From Dasypus novemcinctus (taxonomy: Eukaryota > Chordata > Mammalia > Cingulata > Dasypodidae): a DNA stretch of 64,000 nt. The position numbers and the translations under genes are program-made. The notes under the pieces are model-generated. The model saw only the letters and a program-made list of their open reading frames with translations, was not told where the DNA came from and searched no databases. This document shows positions 48,240-60,254 of this stretch, in pieces (within the stretch, counting starts at the first letter, position 1; each line of letters begins with the position of its first letter). The stretch is taken from positions 96,167,157 to 96,231,156 of the forward strand of contig NC_080680.1 in assembly GCF_030445035.2 (NCBI RefSeq), written 5' to 3'.

Positions 48240-49640
48240 TGGGCAACAATCTATGCTGTGTGTGCCCAAAATGACCACAGTTGCCCAGGTAAACTGACAT
48301 AGCACTGGCCTGCTAGAGGAGGGGAAGGACCCTCCAGAGTGCCCAAAAATCTAATATGTATGTGATGAATGTACCTGTAGTTGCCCTGCAAGGCTGAGTG
48401 AGTACTGTTCCTTCTGCCTTTAAGAGGGTGGGGATGAAGCCACAGCACTCAAGAGTTCTGTTGGTTTCAGCCAAAAGTGCCTGCCATTTCCTAGAGAGGC
48501 TGAAGAAACCCTAGCCCTCTCCTATCCCATTAGGGGTTGAAGGTGGAGTCACATGCTCTCAACAGTCTAGTCTGTGCAAACTAAAAGTGCCTGCCATTGC
48601 CCAGAAATTCTGAGGAAACAGTTCCCCTCCTATCTTACTTGGGAGCAGGGATGGAGCAACAGGTGTACACCTATTCAGTCTGTGTGAGGCAAAAGCACCT
48701 GCAGTTACTCAGAGAGACTAGAGAAACATTGATCCTTCTTGTCCTATCAGAGGCCGTGGTGGAGACACATACACCCAAAAGTCAAGTTTGTGCAGATCAA
48801 AAGTGCCTGCAGTTACCCTGAGAGGCTGAGGAAACACCAACCCATTCTTATACTATGTGGGGGAGAGCAGGGTTGGAGATGGAATTGAAGATGCTCAACA
48901 AACCAGTTTGTATGGGCCAAAAGTGCCTGCAGTTGCCTGGAGAAGCCAATAAAACACAGCTCCTCTCCTTTCCTATTGACGGGTGAGGATGGATCTACAA
49001 GTGTCCAAGTACCCAGTCTATGTAGGCTGAACACCTGCAGTTGCCCAGAGAGGCTGAAGAAGAACCAAGCCCCTCCTATCCTATGGGGGTAGAAGGGTGA
49101 AGATGGAATCAGAGGTGCTCAAAAATCAGTTTGAGCAGACTGGAAATGCCTATAGTTGCCCAGAGAGATCTAGGAAACACAGCTCCCCTCCTATCCTACT
49201 TGGAGGTGGGGATGGAGCAATAAGTGTCCGACATCTGACTATTCAGTTCTGTGTGGGTCAAAATCACCTGCAGTTACCCAGCGATCTGGGGAAACATTGA
49301 CCCTTCTTGTCCTATCAGGGTAGGAGTGGAGCCACAGGTGCCCAGCAGTCAAGCTCATGCAGGCCCAAACTGCCTGCAGTTGCCCTGAGAGCCCGAAGAA
49401 ACATCAAGCATTTCCAATCCTATGGGGGTAGAAAGGTGGAGATGGAATCAAAAGTACTCAACAACCAGTTTGTGCAGATCAAAAGTGCCTGCAGTTACCC
49501 AGAAGCTCAGGAAACACAGCGTGGAATGCACTATTCATGCAACTTCACTGCAGATAGGCAGTCTCCTCCATTCATTCTTTCAAGGAAATTTCAGGATACT
49601 CCTCTGGTCTTTTGGGCCCCCAAACAGGTGCTTTAGATAG
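48240..49640 (-). repeat. Tandem monomer array in the L1 5' UTR
   Basis: About eleven diverged units are marked by 'cctgcagttgccc' variants at roughly 48372, 48480, 48590, 48700, 48807, 48927, 49036, 49149, 49268, 49374 and 49488, a period of 106-120 bp. Units five apart are most alike: those at 48590, 48700, 48807 and 48927 pair with those at 49149, 49268, 49374 and 49488, spaced 559-568 bp. The array lies between ORF1 and the 5' end of the L1, so it occupies the promoter region, comparable in layout to monomeric 5' UTRs of mouse L1. Confidence 0.8.
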
Positions 49641-49716
49641 CTCTGGGTGATTACTAACTGCCCTGTAGGTCAGGCTGATTCTTGGACCTCCTTACTCTGC
49701 CACCATCTTCCACATT

Positions 49717-51055
49717 TGACTTTTAATGAACTATTAATAACACTATGTTTTGAATATTCAGAAAAGAATGATGATAAATCCCAAAATCCAGTCACATTTT
49801 GATGCAGCACATATAGGAATGACATTTCATTACATAAGAATCATTCTGGGGCTGTGTATTAGGAGATAAAAATATTTTTGCTTATTCTGATTGGTGGGCC
49901 CCTATTGTCTGATACTTATTGGTGTGTAGCATTAATTCTTTCAACATTCCTATATATTTAATGGGGGAATACATTAACTCATTTTACAAATATTAAAGAA
50001 TGTAATAGAAAAATATTAATCATCTTAAATTATATCTTAATTGTATAGTAATAAGAATATATCTTAAACTCTATAAATTGACAGATTTGGGAATAGAATT
50101 CAGGTCTCCTATCAGTACAATGCTGACCAAAAAGCTATCAAGGAACCCATATAGATAACTGTGGAGGAATTTCATCTTTGGTAGAATTCAGGAAATTAAG
50201 AAAGAGTTCTTATATAAATCTACAAGGAAATATTTTTCATAATATTATCCTATACCCCTTCCTAAGGCTAAAGGATATAGATAAGGTTTCCTAGGGATTC
50301 CTTGTGTCTGGAACCTCAGTGATAATAGCTAATTTTTCATCACCTTACCATTAGCTAATGTGTATATATAAATCAGTGTTAATAACATTCCTATAGAACA
50401 AAGGGATCATGGTTATTAATTTTAAGATGACAGATGTACCCTTCAGTCTTATGGATGTGGCTATAAATACAAGTTTCCTCCTTTGTAAAAAGGTTTCAAA
50501 TAATAATACAAGCCATTGGTCAGTGAGCTTTATAAGTGAAAATTTTTTTGTCTAACATACATTCATTTCTAGAAATTTCCAGGGGCATGGGAAATACTTC
50601 TTAGAAGAGTAAATAACATGCATACATTTACCTTTGTCTTACTTGGAAGCCACCTTTGCTGTCTGGACAGTAAAAGATAATTCATGTTCACAGACTCGAA
50701 ATATGCAGATGGAGTCCTGCTTTCCTCAAAAAGAATCAATCAAATAGAGAAAAAATACATTTTACATTGATTTGGGAATATAACAATGGGATTGACTGTC
50801 CTGGACTCCTCTGTTGGTTTTGTTATACAAGTACAAATAAATTTTATAATAAGAAAGTCAAAATATTTGCAATATGTTTCAATGTTTGCAAACCATCAGA
50901 CAATATATTAACTAGCAACAACTTTAAAAAGGTAAACATGCTGAATGCCATTGTTTTAAATATGTGGAGCCACACTTATTTTCCATAATTATGGAAAATG
51001 AGAGAAAAAAAAATCTAACCACTGTCTCTTATACATAAAAGATACCTATTTTACT
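49717..51055. other. Intergenic, OR gene 3' flank
   Basis: AT-rich sequence with no gene recognised. The part 50150-50530 has a paralogue at 61310-61640. Confidence 0.45.
50150..50530. repeat. Duplicated OR 3'-flank block, copy 1
   Basis: Shares 'attcataatatta'-like text, 'tataccccttc', 'gggtttccttg'-like text and 'gtaaaaaggtttcaaa' with 61310-61640 in the same order. It lies about 2 kb from the 3' end of the intact OR gene. Confidence 0.55.
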
Positions 51056-51425
51056 TTATAGAGCTGCTCAAAGCAGATACCATAACATGGGTTGGCTTCT
51101 AACAATGGGAATTTGTTAATTTCAAGTTTACAATTTTGAGGTTGTGAAAAATGTTGAAATCAAGGCATTATCAGGCAATCCTCTCTTCCCAAAAAACAGC
51201 TGCAGCAATCCTGAACTCTTTGTCACGTACTGGTGTCTGTGGTCTTTTCCTTCTCTTCTGGGTTTAGTTGTTTTCAGCTTCTTGCTTCCTTGGCTTTTTC
51301 TTTTTGAATTGCATTCCATTTATAAAGGACTCCAGTAAGAAGACCCACCCTGGGAAACATCTTACCTGAAGTAATCTAATCAGAAGTTCCTACTTACAAT
51401 AGGTTTGCACTGACAGGAATAGATT
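51055..51425 (-). mobile_element. Medium-reiterated repeat, family uncertain
   Basis: The text 'aatttcaagtttacaatttt', 'tttataaaggactccagtaa' and 'acaataggtttgcactgac' recurs in xenarthran and other mammal DNA to my knowledge. I cannot name the family with confidence. Confidence 0.45.
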
Positions 51426-52069
51426 AGCTTTAAGAACATGCTTTTCTGTTCTTAAATATCCACTATGATTTATCAATAAATTTCATATTTATAAATATCT
51501 ATAATACTTATCTAAAGTATTCAACAAATCTTGAAACTAACTGACCTGTAAGGATCCAAATAAGAACTGTTTTGCATATAAATACAAGAATTGTATCACA
51601 TTTGAGAACATTTGTCTTTTTGATAATATATCTCTAATTTAAGGAGTAAGAAGATAGAATTTTTCAGATGCAATATTATTCAGACCTCTAATCTAACACT
51701 ATTTCTCTTCTTAGAGGGAACATATATTTCTGATGTTATCGCTTCCTTCATAAAGGGGTGGTTTAGGTATTTTGGCATTATAGGAAATCATTCATTCATA
51801 TCTTCCCAACAGGTAAGGCAGCACCTTAACATGATTAGAAATATCACTCTTCCGCCTGATATATAAAAATGAGAGTCACTGGCAATATCAGACACTGAAG
51901 GTTATGAGAGAAGAGGACAATAAATACACTAAGTGCTAAGGAAATTGTTTGTGAAGATTATCACATAATATCTGTGAACCTGCAGGTCTTGAAGTCTATG
52001 GATTATAGAAAAATTGGCAGGGAAAAATCTAAACAGGACCTAAAAGAGGAAGGAAACATTGAAAAGGAC

Positions 52070-52410
52070 AGTTTGGAGTGTACCACAGTCACTGTATTTT
52101 GTTGCATAACAAATCATCCTAATACTTACTCTCTGCAATAAGAAACATGTATTTGTTTCACAGTTCTGTTGATGGGCTTTTTGGGCTGGGTCTAGGCTCA
52201 GTAAGATGGTGCTTCTGGTCTGGCAAGGCTCAGATGATGTACACAGAGGGTCCAAACGCCTCCTAAATCATTTTTGCAATATCACTTCCCATATCTATTA
52301 GCCAAAGCAATTCACCAAGCCTACCAAGATATAATGGGTGTGGGAAGAAATGCCGCATGGTAAGAAAGGGCTGTATAGACATTTGGCTATTTTGCAATCT
52401 ACCATAATCA
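52070..52410. mobile_element. Old interspersed repeat, unclassified
   Basis: The pattern 'gttgcataacaaatcatcct' then 'tttgtttcacagttctgttg' and 'ggctgggtctaggctcag' resembles an old dispersed mammalian repeat of DNA-transposon or LTR origin. Diverged and noncoding. Confidence 0.4.
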
Positions 52411-52472
52411 CCTATATTCAAAGAAAAATCACAGAAAGTATAAGTAGAAGAATTAAAAACATGAACAGCTAA

Positions 52473-53417
52473 TTATCGCTTGAGGAAAGTAATCCCCATT
52501 CTCAAAAGTACCCCCAGAGCTGATCTGATGTCTCTGTTCCTCAGGCTGTAGATAAAAGGGTTCAGCATGGGAGTCACCACTGTGTACAATACTGAAGCAA
52601 TTACATCCTCAATTTTGGAATTGCTTGATGAAGGAAAGAAATAAACAATGGCAAGAGTTCCATAGTAAAGAAACACCACAGAGAGGTGGGAACCACAGGT
52701 AGACAAGGTTTTATAGATCATCTTGGTGGAGGGGACCCTGAAGATTGTGGCCCCAATGCAGATGTAAGAGCCCAAAATAGCACTCACTGACAGGAAGAAA
52801 ATCACTCCTGCCTCAGCAAAGATGATTAGATCACTGAGTGAGGTGTCTGAACAGCTCAGCTTCAGGAGTGCTGATAGAGCACAGAAGTAGTGGGGGATGG
52901 TATTGTCATCACAGAAGGACTGCTGAGCCAAAAGCAGACTGTGCAACAGGGCATGGGCACAAGAGAGGATCCAGCACCCAGCCACCAACAAGACACACAG
53001 CTCCTCCCTCATGATGGTGGTGTAGCGCAGTGGGTGACAGATGGCCACGTACCTGTCATATGCCATCACTGAAAGAAGAAAACAGTCAGCACTAGCAAAC
53101 ATGATGTAAAAATACATCTGGGAAATGCACCCTGTGTATGGGATGGATTTGTGATTAGTCTGAATGTCCACCAACATTTTTGGGACAGTAACAGTTGAGA
53201 AAGAGGCATCATTGAAGGCCAAGTGGCTGAGGAAGAAGTACATGGGGGTGTGGAGGCGAGAGTCCAGCCTGATAAGCAGGATGATGAGCAGGTTCCCCAG
53301 CACCGTGGTGAGGTACATGCCCAGGAAGAGGGCGAAGAACACGCCCTGCTGCTCTGGCCAGATAGGAAGTCCCTGGAGGAGGAATTCAGACATGCTGCTC
53401 TGGTTCTCCCACTTCAT
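52473..53417 (-). CDS. Olfactory receptor, OR1J-like, intact
   Basis: A G-protein-coupled odorant receptor of 314 residues, the usual length. The upstream in-frame ATG at 53490-53492 would add 25 residues unlike any OR N-terminus, so the start with M-K-W-E-N-Q-S-S is preferred. Visible landmarks are the N-glycosylation site N5-Q-S, 'GNLLIILLIRLDS' (41-53), 'LHTPMYFFLSHL' (55-66), conserved Cys97, 'MAYDRYVAICHPL' (118-130), Cys169, Cys179 and Cys189 in the second extracellular loop, 'SY' at 217-218, 'TLSTCGSH' (237-244) and '[12 protein letters not shown]' (283-294). Seven hydrophobic segments fit. Best family match from memory is OR1J (human chromosome 9q33 cluster), supported by 'EFLLQGLPIWPEQQ'. 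No lesion is seen. It pairs with the pseudogene at 22924 as a tandem duplicate. The ligand is not predictable. Confidence 0.95.
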   Translation of the reverse strand: MKWENQSSMSEFLLQGLPIWPEQQGVFFALFLGMYLTTVLGNLLIILLIRLDSRLHTPMYFFLSHLAFNDASFSTVTVPKMLVDIQTNHKSIPYTGCISQMYFYIMFASADCFLLSVMAYDRYVAICHPLRYTTIMREELCVLLVAGCWILSCAHALLHSLLLAQQSFCDDNTIPHYFCALSALLKLSCSDTSLSDLIIFAEAGVIFFLSVSAILGSYICIGATIFRVPSTKMIYKTLSTCGSHLSVVFLYYGTLAIVYFFPSSSNSKIEDVIASVLYTVVTPMLNPFIYSLRNRDIRSALGVLLRMGITFLKR

Positions 53418-53432
53418 GATGCACTTTTTTTC

Positions 53433-53460
53433 CTTGGGAAGTAGAAATGTGGGAAATTTA
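53433..53460 (-). promoter_or_regulatory. Splice-acceptor-like site before the OR coding exon
   Basis: Minus-strand 'ttctacttcccaag' leaves 15 noncoding bases before the ATG. It is in register with the better acceptor before the pseudogene. The tract is interrupted by A and G and is weaker. Confidence 0.45.
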
Positions 53461-53538
53461 GAGGATGTAAAATAGGAATATGCCCAAAACATTATATATA
53501 TATATATGTCCTTTTCAGTATAAAGTTATTGCTTTTTA

Positions 53539-54745
53539 TTTATTTATTTTTTATTATTTTTTAAAATATTACATTCAAAAAATGAGGTCCCATTCAACCC
53601 CACCACCCCCACCCCCCACTCCCCCCACAGCAACACTCTCTCCCATCATCATGACACATCCATTGCACCTGGTAAGTGCATCTCTGAGCATCACTGCACC
53701 CCATAGTCAATGGTCCACATCATAGCCCACACTCTCCCACTTTCCATCCAGTGGGCCCTGGGGGGATCTACAATGTCCCGTAATTGACCGTGAAGCACCA
53801 TCCAGGACAACTCCACGTCCAGAAAATGCCTCCCCATCTCATCTCTTCCTCCTATTCCCCGCACCCAGCAGCCACCATGGCCACCCTTCCCACACCCATG
53901 CCACATTTTCTCTGTGGACATTGGATTGGTTGTGTCCATTGTACATCTATGTCAAGTGGGGGCTTAGATTCCACATGGATACTGGATGCACTCCTCCTTC
54001 TTTCAGTTGTAGACACTCTAGGCTCCATGGTGTGGTGGTTGACCTTCTTCAACTCCATGTTAGCTGAGCGGGGTAAGTCCAATAAATCAGAGTGTTGGAG
54101 CTGAAGTCTGTTGAGGCTCTGGCCTGGGTATCATATTGTCAGTCCAGAGATTCAAATCCCCTAGATATATCTTAAACCCCAGCACCAACTACAATTCCAG
54201 TAAAGTAGTATGCAAGTCTTGTGAAAAGAGATCCCCTCTGAGTCCAGTTCCATCATGCAGAAACACCAGCTCCAAAGAAGGGCCATCTGCCATGGCAGTG
54301 AACCCCATCTGCCATGACCATAGAACCCGTGGGTCTCTTTATCCCTCAAAAGAACCAATACCTGGGGTTGTATTTACTTTATCTGTCTCTTAGACTCTGC
54401 TCAGTTGTGCATAAGGGCATTCCTTCTGACAACCTCCAGACTCTTTTTTAGAGACTCGTAGTCTTATAAACTCATTTCTCCTTTCCATTTCCCCCTTACA
54501 TTAGGTCAAGCAGCATTTTGAAGTCATGTTATTATATGTAGACAGGGATATTCTGCTGATCCACATTGAACCTTTAATTCAAGGTCATTTTCTAGTTGCA
54601 TCTTTAGCTGGTATGTGGTAGTGATCCGTCGGTGCCAGGGAGGCTCATCCCCGGGTGTCATGTCCCACACTGGGGGGAATGCACTGCATCTACATGCTGA
54701 GTTTGGCTTTGAGAGTGGCCACATTTGAGTAACATGAAGGCTGTC
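53539..54745 (-). mobile_element. L1 3' UTR insertion (young type) next to the OR start
   Basis: A 1.2-kb 5'-truncated L1 flanked by a perfect 15-bp duplication 'agttattgcttttta' (53524-53538, 54746-54760). It ends about 120 bp before the OR start codon. The sequence is of a third, less diverged subtype, with 'gtccaataaatcagagtgtt'. Confidence 0.9.
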
Positions 54746-54984
54746 AGTTATTGCTTTTTAGATACTTTTATTTCTCACACTGTTGATTCATGAATCACAA
54801 ATTTCTCACATTTTCTCTCCAATGATGCATAAGAACCTCACAATAAGCAACAAAATTTTCTTCTATCGAAAGTAGAAGTCATTTTTTCCTTATTTAACCA
54901 ATATTACTGGATTGACAGTTTTATCCCAGATAATAGATTAAGCACCAAATGGAGAATAACAAATGCAAGGTCTCTGTGTCTGTG

Positions 54985-55165
54985 TGCCAGACTCTGTACT
55001 GAGTAATTTACATTCATTTCCTCAATTAATTCTCATAAAGGCATCCTGAAGTAGGAAAGTTTTCCCTCATTTACCAGTGAAGAAACTGAATCTAAGATAG
55101 CTAAAGTCATTCCCTAATTTATCAAACTTACAAGATCTGGAAGTTGGCTAAACCCAAGCTTACTT
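54985..55165 (+). mobile_element. MIR SINE
   Basis: 'tgtgccagactctgtactga', 'ttcctcaattaattctcata' and 'ttaccagtgaagaaactgaa' follow the MIR consensus in order. The best preserved MIR in the window. Confidence 0.88.
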
Positions 55166-56949
55166 ATGGCAGACACTGAGAAGATAATCCTTGTCCACTG
55201 GTGTGAATGCACAAGAAACTATTGGCCCTCAGAGGAAATGTGGCCACTATTGAAAGAAACTTTAAAAAATATTTTTTATTGAGAATCAACCAGAAACACA
55301 TGTATGAATAACTTATACACATACACACACAGTGCATGCACACACACTGAAGTTGCTGGTTTGGGAATTCCAGCCACCTGTAACCACACAGAAAATCTGT
55401 TGCTCTTTAATGCACACAAAGATTGAACACACAGCAAACAAGAAACAGCACAACCATGTGCAAACAAAAATACTGGAACAGTCATGAGACAAATATAAAA
55501 CAAACAGAACACTTGAAAATCACTTATCTGTAATTCATACTCTGTTTCTAGACACACATAAGGAAGTACACATGAACTAAAAAATTCCTCATGAATCATA
55601 CTCCCATCATACAAGAAACACACCAATTGCACATACATGCCTCTTCACAATTAGGGAAGAAGTGATAACACAATTGGTCACACATACACCCCCATATAAG
55701 AGTGAGGTCTGCAGGCCTACAGACCCTACAGCACAGGTGAAGCAGTGTGTGAAGCACTTGGGCCACACTCACTCACAGTCACACAATCACTACCCACAAA
55801 TAAAATGGATGGCAAACACACAAACACAATCAGCAAACATAAATGTCTCACACACAAGCAAATGAATTTCATAAATGAAAGAAAGATCTCACCCATCCTC
55901 ATCCTTGAGTAGGTATTTCAAGCCTTCACTCTTACGCCAGTTATAGAAAAAGTCAGAAAACTAAGCACCTCTTAGGGGGAACATCGTTCTTCCTCTCATT
56001 TCTACACTGTCATTGACTTAGCTAAACTGTCATTTCAGTGGTGAAAAAGCAACAAATATCAAGGAAGAACAGAGCAAATATTTGGGATCAATGACATTCA
56101 TTAAGAGACTCCAATCATGCATACAAGTCATGCACTTCCTTAATTGTGGCCTATTTATAGCTTATGTTCTTGGTCAAAAGGGGAAAAAAATCAGGCTGAG
56201 TCAGGTGCATAGTACACATACCATAACATGTGTACTATGTGTACCATAACACACCATCACACATACACACACACACCACATGCAGAGACTGAACTGTCAA
56301 AGAAAATGTTACATATGCAAATAAAACATGTAGAAACAACAGAAATATCTAGGCAGATCTATAATCAAACAGATATACTTTGCTGACTGAAAAGTTGCAG
56401 CTCACTCTGATCTTTTCCTATCTTTGGCAAGCTCAAGCACCTTTGACCTACCTCACGTAATCTCACACTTAACAACACCAGGAACAACAGATTTAGTGTA
56501 AGACTATGAGCCCAAGTCCTCTAGAGCTCTTGATGTATGACCTTGAGTCTAGTGTAAAAAATAGCAGATTACCATTTTACCAACGGAGAGGATTCAGAAA
56601 AATTCTTGGCCAAGGAAATAATCTAATAGATTAATTGACTGCAATTTCCCATCACACCTTGGAGATGAGCTTGGATAGGAGAAATCAGACTAGTAGTGTC
56701 CAGAGAGGTTGTCCCAATTATGCAGGGCACCCATGGCTTCTCTCTGCCTGCACAGAGTTCTGACTAAAAGCATCAATAACTCAGTCACCTCTGACTTTGA
56801 TGTAACCAATGCACTAGGTCAAACAAAACTGGAATAGGTTCTGGTTCAGAATCCTGGAGTGAGGTCTGCACAATGCCATCATTAATTGTTGGCCCTAGGA
56901 AGAAAGGAAACTCAGCTTTGTTTCTTTACTTGTAAATTGTCAAGTAATG

Positions 56950-57806
56950 AAATCAATGAATTCCTGAGTGTGATGAAGTTGGACTCAACTGTGACCTCTC
57001 TACACATGCCTCTTCTGTCACTTTTACTGAACCCGTGGTTGGCGCTGGGGTTGGTGTATACTCAGGAGACTTGAATTGCTGGACTGGCCATGTGTCAGCT
57101 GGGCCCTGAGTCTCAGCAGAGTTGCAATTCCTACTCTCCAGTTCATTGGACTTACCCAGATCAGCTAACAGGGAGGTGAGGATGGTCAACCACCACACCA
57201 GAGAACTGAGAGTGCCTACAACTGGAAATAGGAGAATTGCATCTATCAACCATGTGGGATCTAAGCCCCCTCTTAATAAAGAGGTGGAGTGGATGTCACC
57301 ATCCCAAGGCCCACAAGATGGAGGAATAAACTATGGATTAGCGTGGACTTACTGGTATTCTACTATAGAGCTATTGTGATTAGTAGTGGAAGAAACTATA
57401 GCATCAAGGTGGAGAAAGTGGCCACAGTAGTTGCTGAGGGCAAGGAGAGGAAGAAGATATGTGATATGGGGGCATTTGTGGGACTTGGAGTTGTCCTGAA
57501 TGATATTCCAGGGACAGATGCAGGACATTATATATACTGCCATAACCCACTGAATGTACTGGGGGGAGAGTGTAAATTACAGTGTGAACTATAATCCATG
57601 TGGTGCAGCAGTGCTCCAAGATTTATTCACGAAATGCAATGGATGTGTCACAATGATGAAGGAGGTTGTTGATGTGGGAGGAGTGGGGTGGGCGTTGGGG
57701 TGTGGGATATGTGGGACCTCTTATATTTTTTAATGTAACATTTTTTGTGATCTATATATCTTCCAAAAAATACAATGAAAAATAAATGCTCAAGAAAAAA
57801 AAAAGT
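56950..57806 (+). mobile_element. L1 3' end (lineage 2), 850 bp
   Basis: Sense-strand L1 3' UTR from 'cctgagtgtgatgaagttgg' to 'aacattttttgtgatctata' and an A-tail. It splits copy C of the OR module. Its minus strand carries an antisense frame of 98 codons (56953-57249). Confidence 0.85.
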
Positions 57807-58759
57807 TAAATGAGGCAAAACAGATTAGTCAATGTTTTGATATAAAATTGAAAGTAAACAAAAAAATTTTTATGAGGTAATGCATGCTAAAGCACGTAAG
57901 TACACAATAAAATTAATTCTGACTATAATTATTTTTGTATTTTACAAAAATATAATTCCATACATATGCATATGCACATATAGTTAATAATATTGAATTA
58001 AAAACTAAATTAATTCATTATTAAAACCTTCAAACTTAGTAACAACCTATGCCATCACTAAGACCTAAATTGTCTATGAAGAACAACACGTCATGTGTTT
58101 CAGATTTCAGTAAATTCACCAATCCAATTTTTTTTCACCTTTGTTTTACATGTTTTACTGGGTGTACAGTGCATGGACCATTGGCAAGACTCTCTCTGAC
58201 ACTATGACAATGGCCATCTTTATAGGATCCTTCTCATGTTCTCTCCTCCCCACTTTACCCAACCCTCAACCCCCAACATTCAGATTAAATCATATGTACA
58301 ATCTACCCTACTATTTGGGACACACTTCTCTCCTATGTCCTAAGAAGTTATAATCACCTCTAAGAGAGAGTTTGGATACTTTATTCCTTCTCTCTTCCCC
58401 ACCACTCAGAGACTAGCACTGTCTGGACTAACAGGGACTTATCAAGTGTGAGAGTCTGAAACCAGCCCCTGGCATCCAGAAAGAGCACTAGAGTCTCCCT
58501 TAAAACCAAGCTCTAGCTCAAAGTCATCTTATTTCTCCACTCTGACATCTTGCATCAGGTAAGCAGGGAATTAATAGAGATTAATGACACACTTTTAGTG
58601 TAACTGTCCTACTTTATTTCCAGGGAGCCAGGCAATTTCCTTGAAGTAAATTAGTAGTGTACAATTTGAAAAGTTGTAAAATAGAATAAGATAAAATAAA
58701 GAATGAAAAGAAAATAAGACTTGAAAAGTTGTAAAATATTGTAAAATAGATTTGAAAAA

Positions 58760-60100
58760 ATCATCTGGAATTGGTATAAAAGTGAAGTACATTTCACATA
58801 CATGATTACATGCATACACATGCACTCTCACCACATGCAGAGACTGAACTATCAAAGAAAATATGCCTATACCTGCATTATATATGCAAGAACCACATAG
58901 AAACACCAGAAAAATATAGGCAGTTCTATAATTACACAGATACACTTTGCCCACTGGAATCATAGCTCACGCTTACCTTTGCCAGTCTTTGGTGAGCTCA
59001 GGCGCCTTCTGATCCACTTTCCTGAGTCCTCCACTTCTGTTAATGGCACCAGGAACAAAAAATTAAGTGAAAGACTGTGAGCCCAAGATTTCTAGAGCTT
59101 TCTGTGTACGTCCTTAAGTCCAGAGTAAAAAGGAGGATACCTTTTTACCAACTGGAGAGGACTCAGAAGTGGATCAAGGAAATAATCTACTAAACTAATT
59201 GCCTTCAATTTTCCATCAGACCCTGGGGGGGAGCCTGGTCAGGGACTGGAGACAATGGACTAGTAGAGCCTCCAGAGAGGTTGTCCCTGTTATGAGTAAC
59301 ACCCATGACTTCTCTCTGTGTTCAGAGTTCTGAGTGAAAGCAGGAGTAGCTCAGGTTTTGATGTAGTCAATCCACTGGGTCAGCAAAACCTGGAACTTGG
59401 TCTGGACAACGTCTGCCATTAATTGTTGAGCCTAAACATGAAAGGAACTTCTCTCAGACTAGTTTCATTAGTTGTATATTGAACGTCATAATAGTATTAT
59501 CATCTTTGAATTTGTAATTAAAATTAAGCGAAATGCTGCATACTAAAGCACATAATAACTGCACAATAAAATTAAATGCCACAACTTTGTATCTGTCAAA
59601 AATTTTAATTATGTACATGCACACATACACACATATATATACCAATATTGAATGCTAAATGAATTCATTTTTAAAGTCTTCAGAACTGAGTAACAACTTA
59701 CACCATTCCTAAGAAAGGCTTAAGTTTTCCAAGAAGAGCAACACATTATGTGCTTTTGATTTCCATAGATCCACCAATCCAATTTTATTCCACCTTCTGT
59801 TATACATTTATTGGAACTGAAAGTGGTTGTACTGCTGGCTATACTCCTTTCTGACTCGACAAATACTGCCTTTTTTACAGATCCTTCACATGGTTCTCTC
59901 CTCTCCAATTTATCCAATCCTTAGCCCTCAACCTCCAGATTAAATCATACATATAATCTACCCGACTATTTGAGACACATTTTTTCCTTCCAAATCTCCC
60001 TTCTATAATGAGAACATATATCCCATGCAGTCCACTACTGTAGTTTGGAATCAGATGACATGTTTTCCAGATTCCATAGGTGTGCACTTAGAAGAAAGTA
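58760..60100. repeat. OR-cluster duplicated module, copy B
   Basis: Repeats copy C from about 56250 onward: 'accacatgcagagactgaac', 'gccagtctttggtgagctca', 'aactaattgccttcaatttt', 'gcacaataaaattaaatgc' and 'acattatgtgcttttgattt'. It starts only about 140 bp after copy C ends, with no OR gene between. Confidence 0.65.
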
Positions 60101-60254
60101 TTGATTTAAGATTGATCATACTCATGAATGACTTAGATGAGGTTTTGGGCAAAGAGTTGTTACTGACATGGTTTAAGGCTTCTGGGTAATTGGTAAAGGA
60201 TGAGCATTTCTGAATGTGATAACAACGTGTTTTCTAGGAGTTCAGAGGACAGAC

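Larger units (their letters stand above)
42250..49716 (-). mobile_element. L1 reaching its 5' end, with nested insertions
   Basis: On the minus strand the element starts at about 49716 with 'gtggaagatggtggcagagt', like the 5' end of mammalian L1s. It then has a tandemly repeated 5' UTR (to about 48060), ORF1 (about 47080-47960), a spacer, the ORF2 endonuclease (46390-46700) and parts of the polymerase down to 42250. Two DAS SINEs, a short L1 3' end and a composite block (43560-44968) interrupt it, and roughly 0.5 kb of ORF2 is missing at the composite block. Numerous stops show it is dead. Confidence 0.8.
54985..58620. repeat. OR-cluster duplicated module, copy C
   Basis: Upstream module of the intact OR gene. 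It holds a MIR, a CA-rich region 55310-55900, the block near 56400-56700 ('attaattgactgcaatttcc', 'caccttggagatgagc'), then an L1 insertion and the tail (58020-58620) with 'gtcatgtgtttcagatttca' and 'accctactatttgggacaca'. It aligns in order with copies A, B and D. Confidence 0.65.

Noticed and set aside
53490-53492. Upstream ATG as the start of the intact OR gene
   Set aside because: It would add 25 residues with no OR similarity and would cross the acceptor-like site. The M-K-W-E-N-Q start gives the standard length.
55276-55638. 120-codon minus-strand frame rich in Cys, Val and Leu
   Set aside because: It is the complement of the CA-rich region in module copy C. The counterpart in copy A has no matching frame, so it is likely chance.
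58595-58963. 122-codon minus-strand frame
   Set aside because: It crosses the junction between module copies C and B and resembles no known protein; likely chance in AT-rich sequence.
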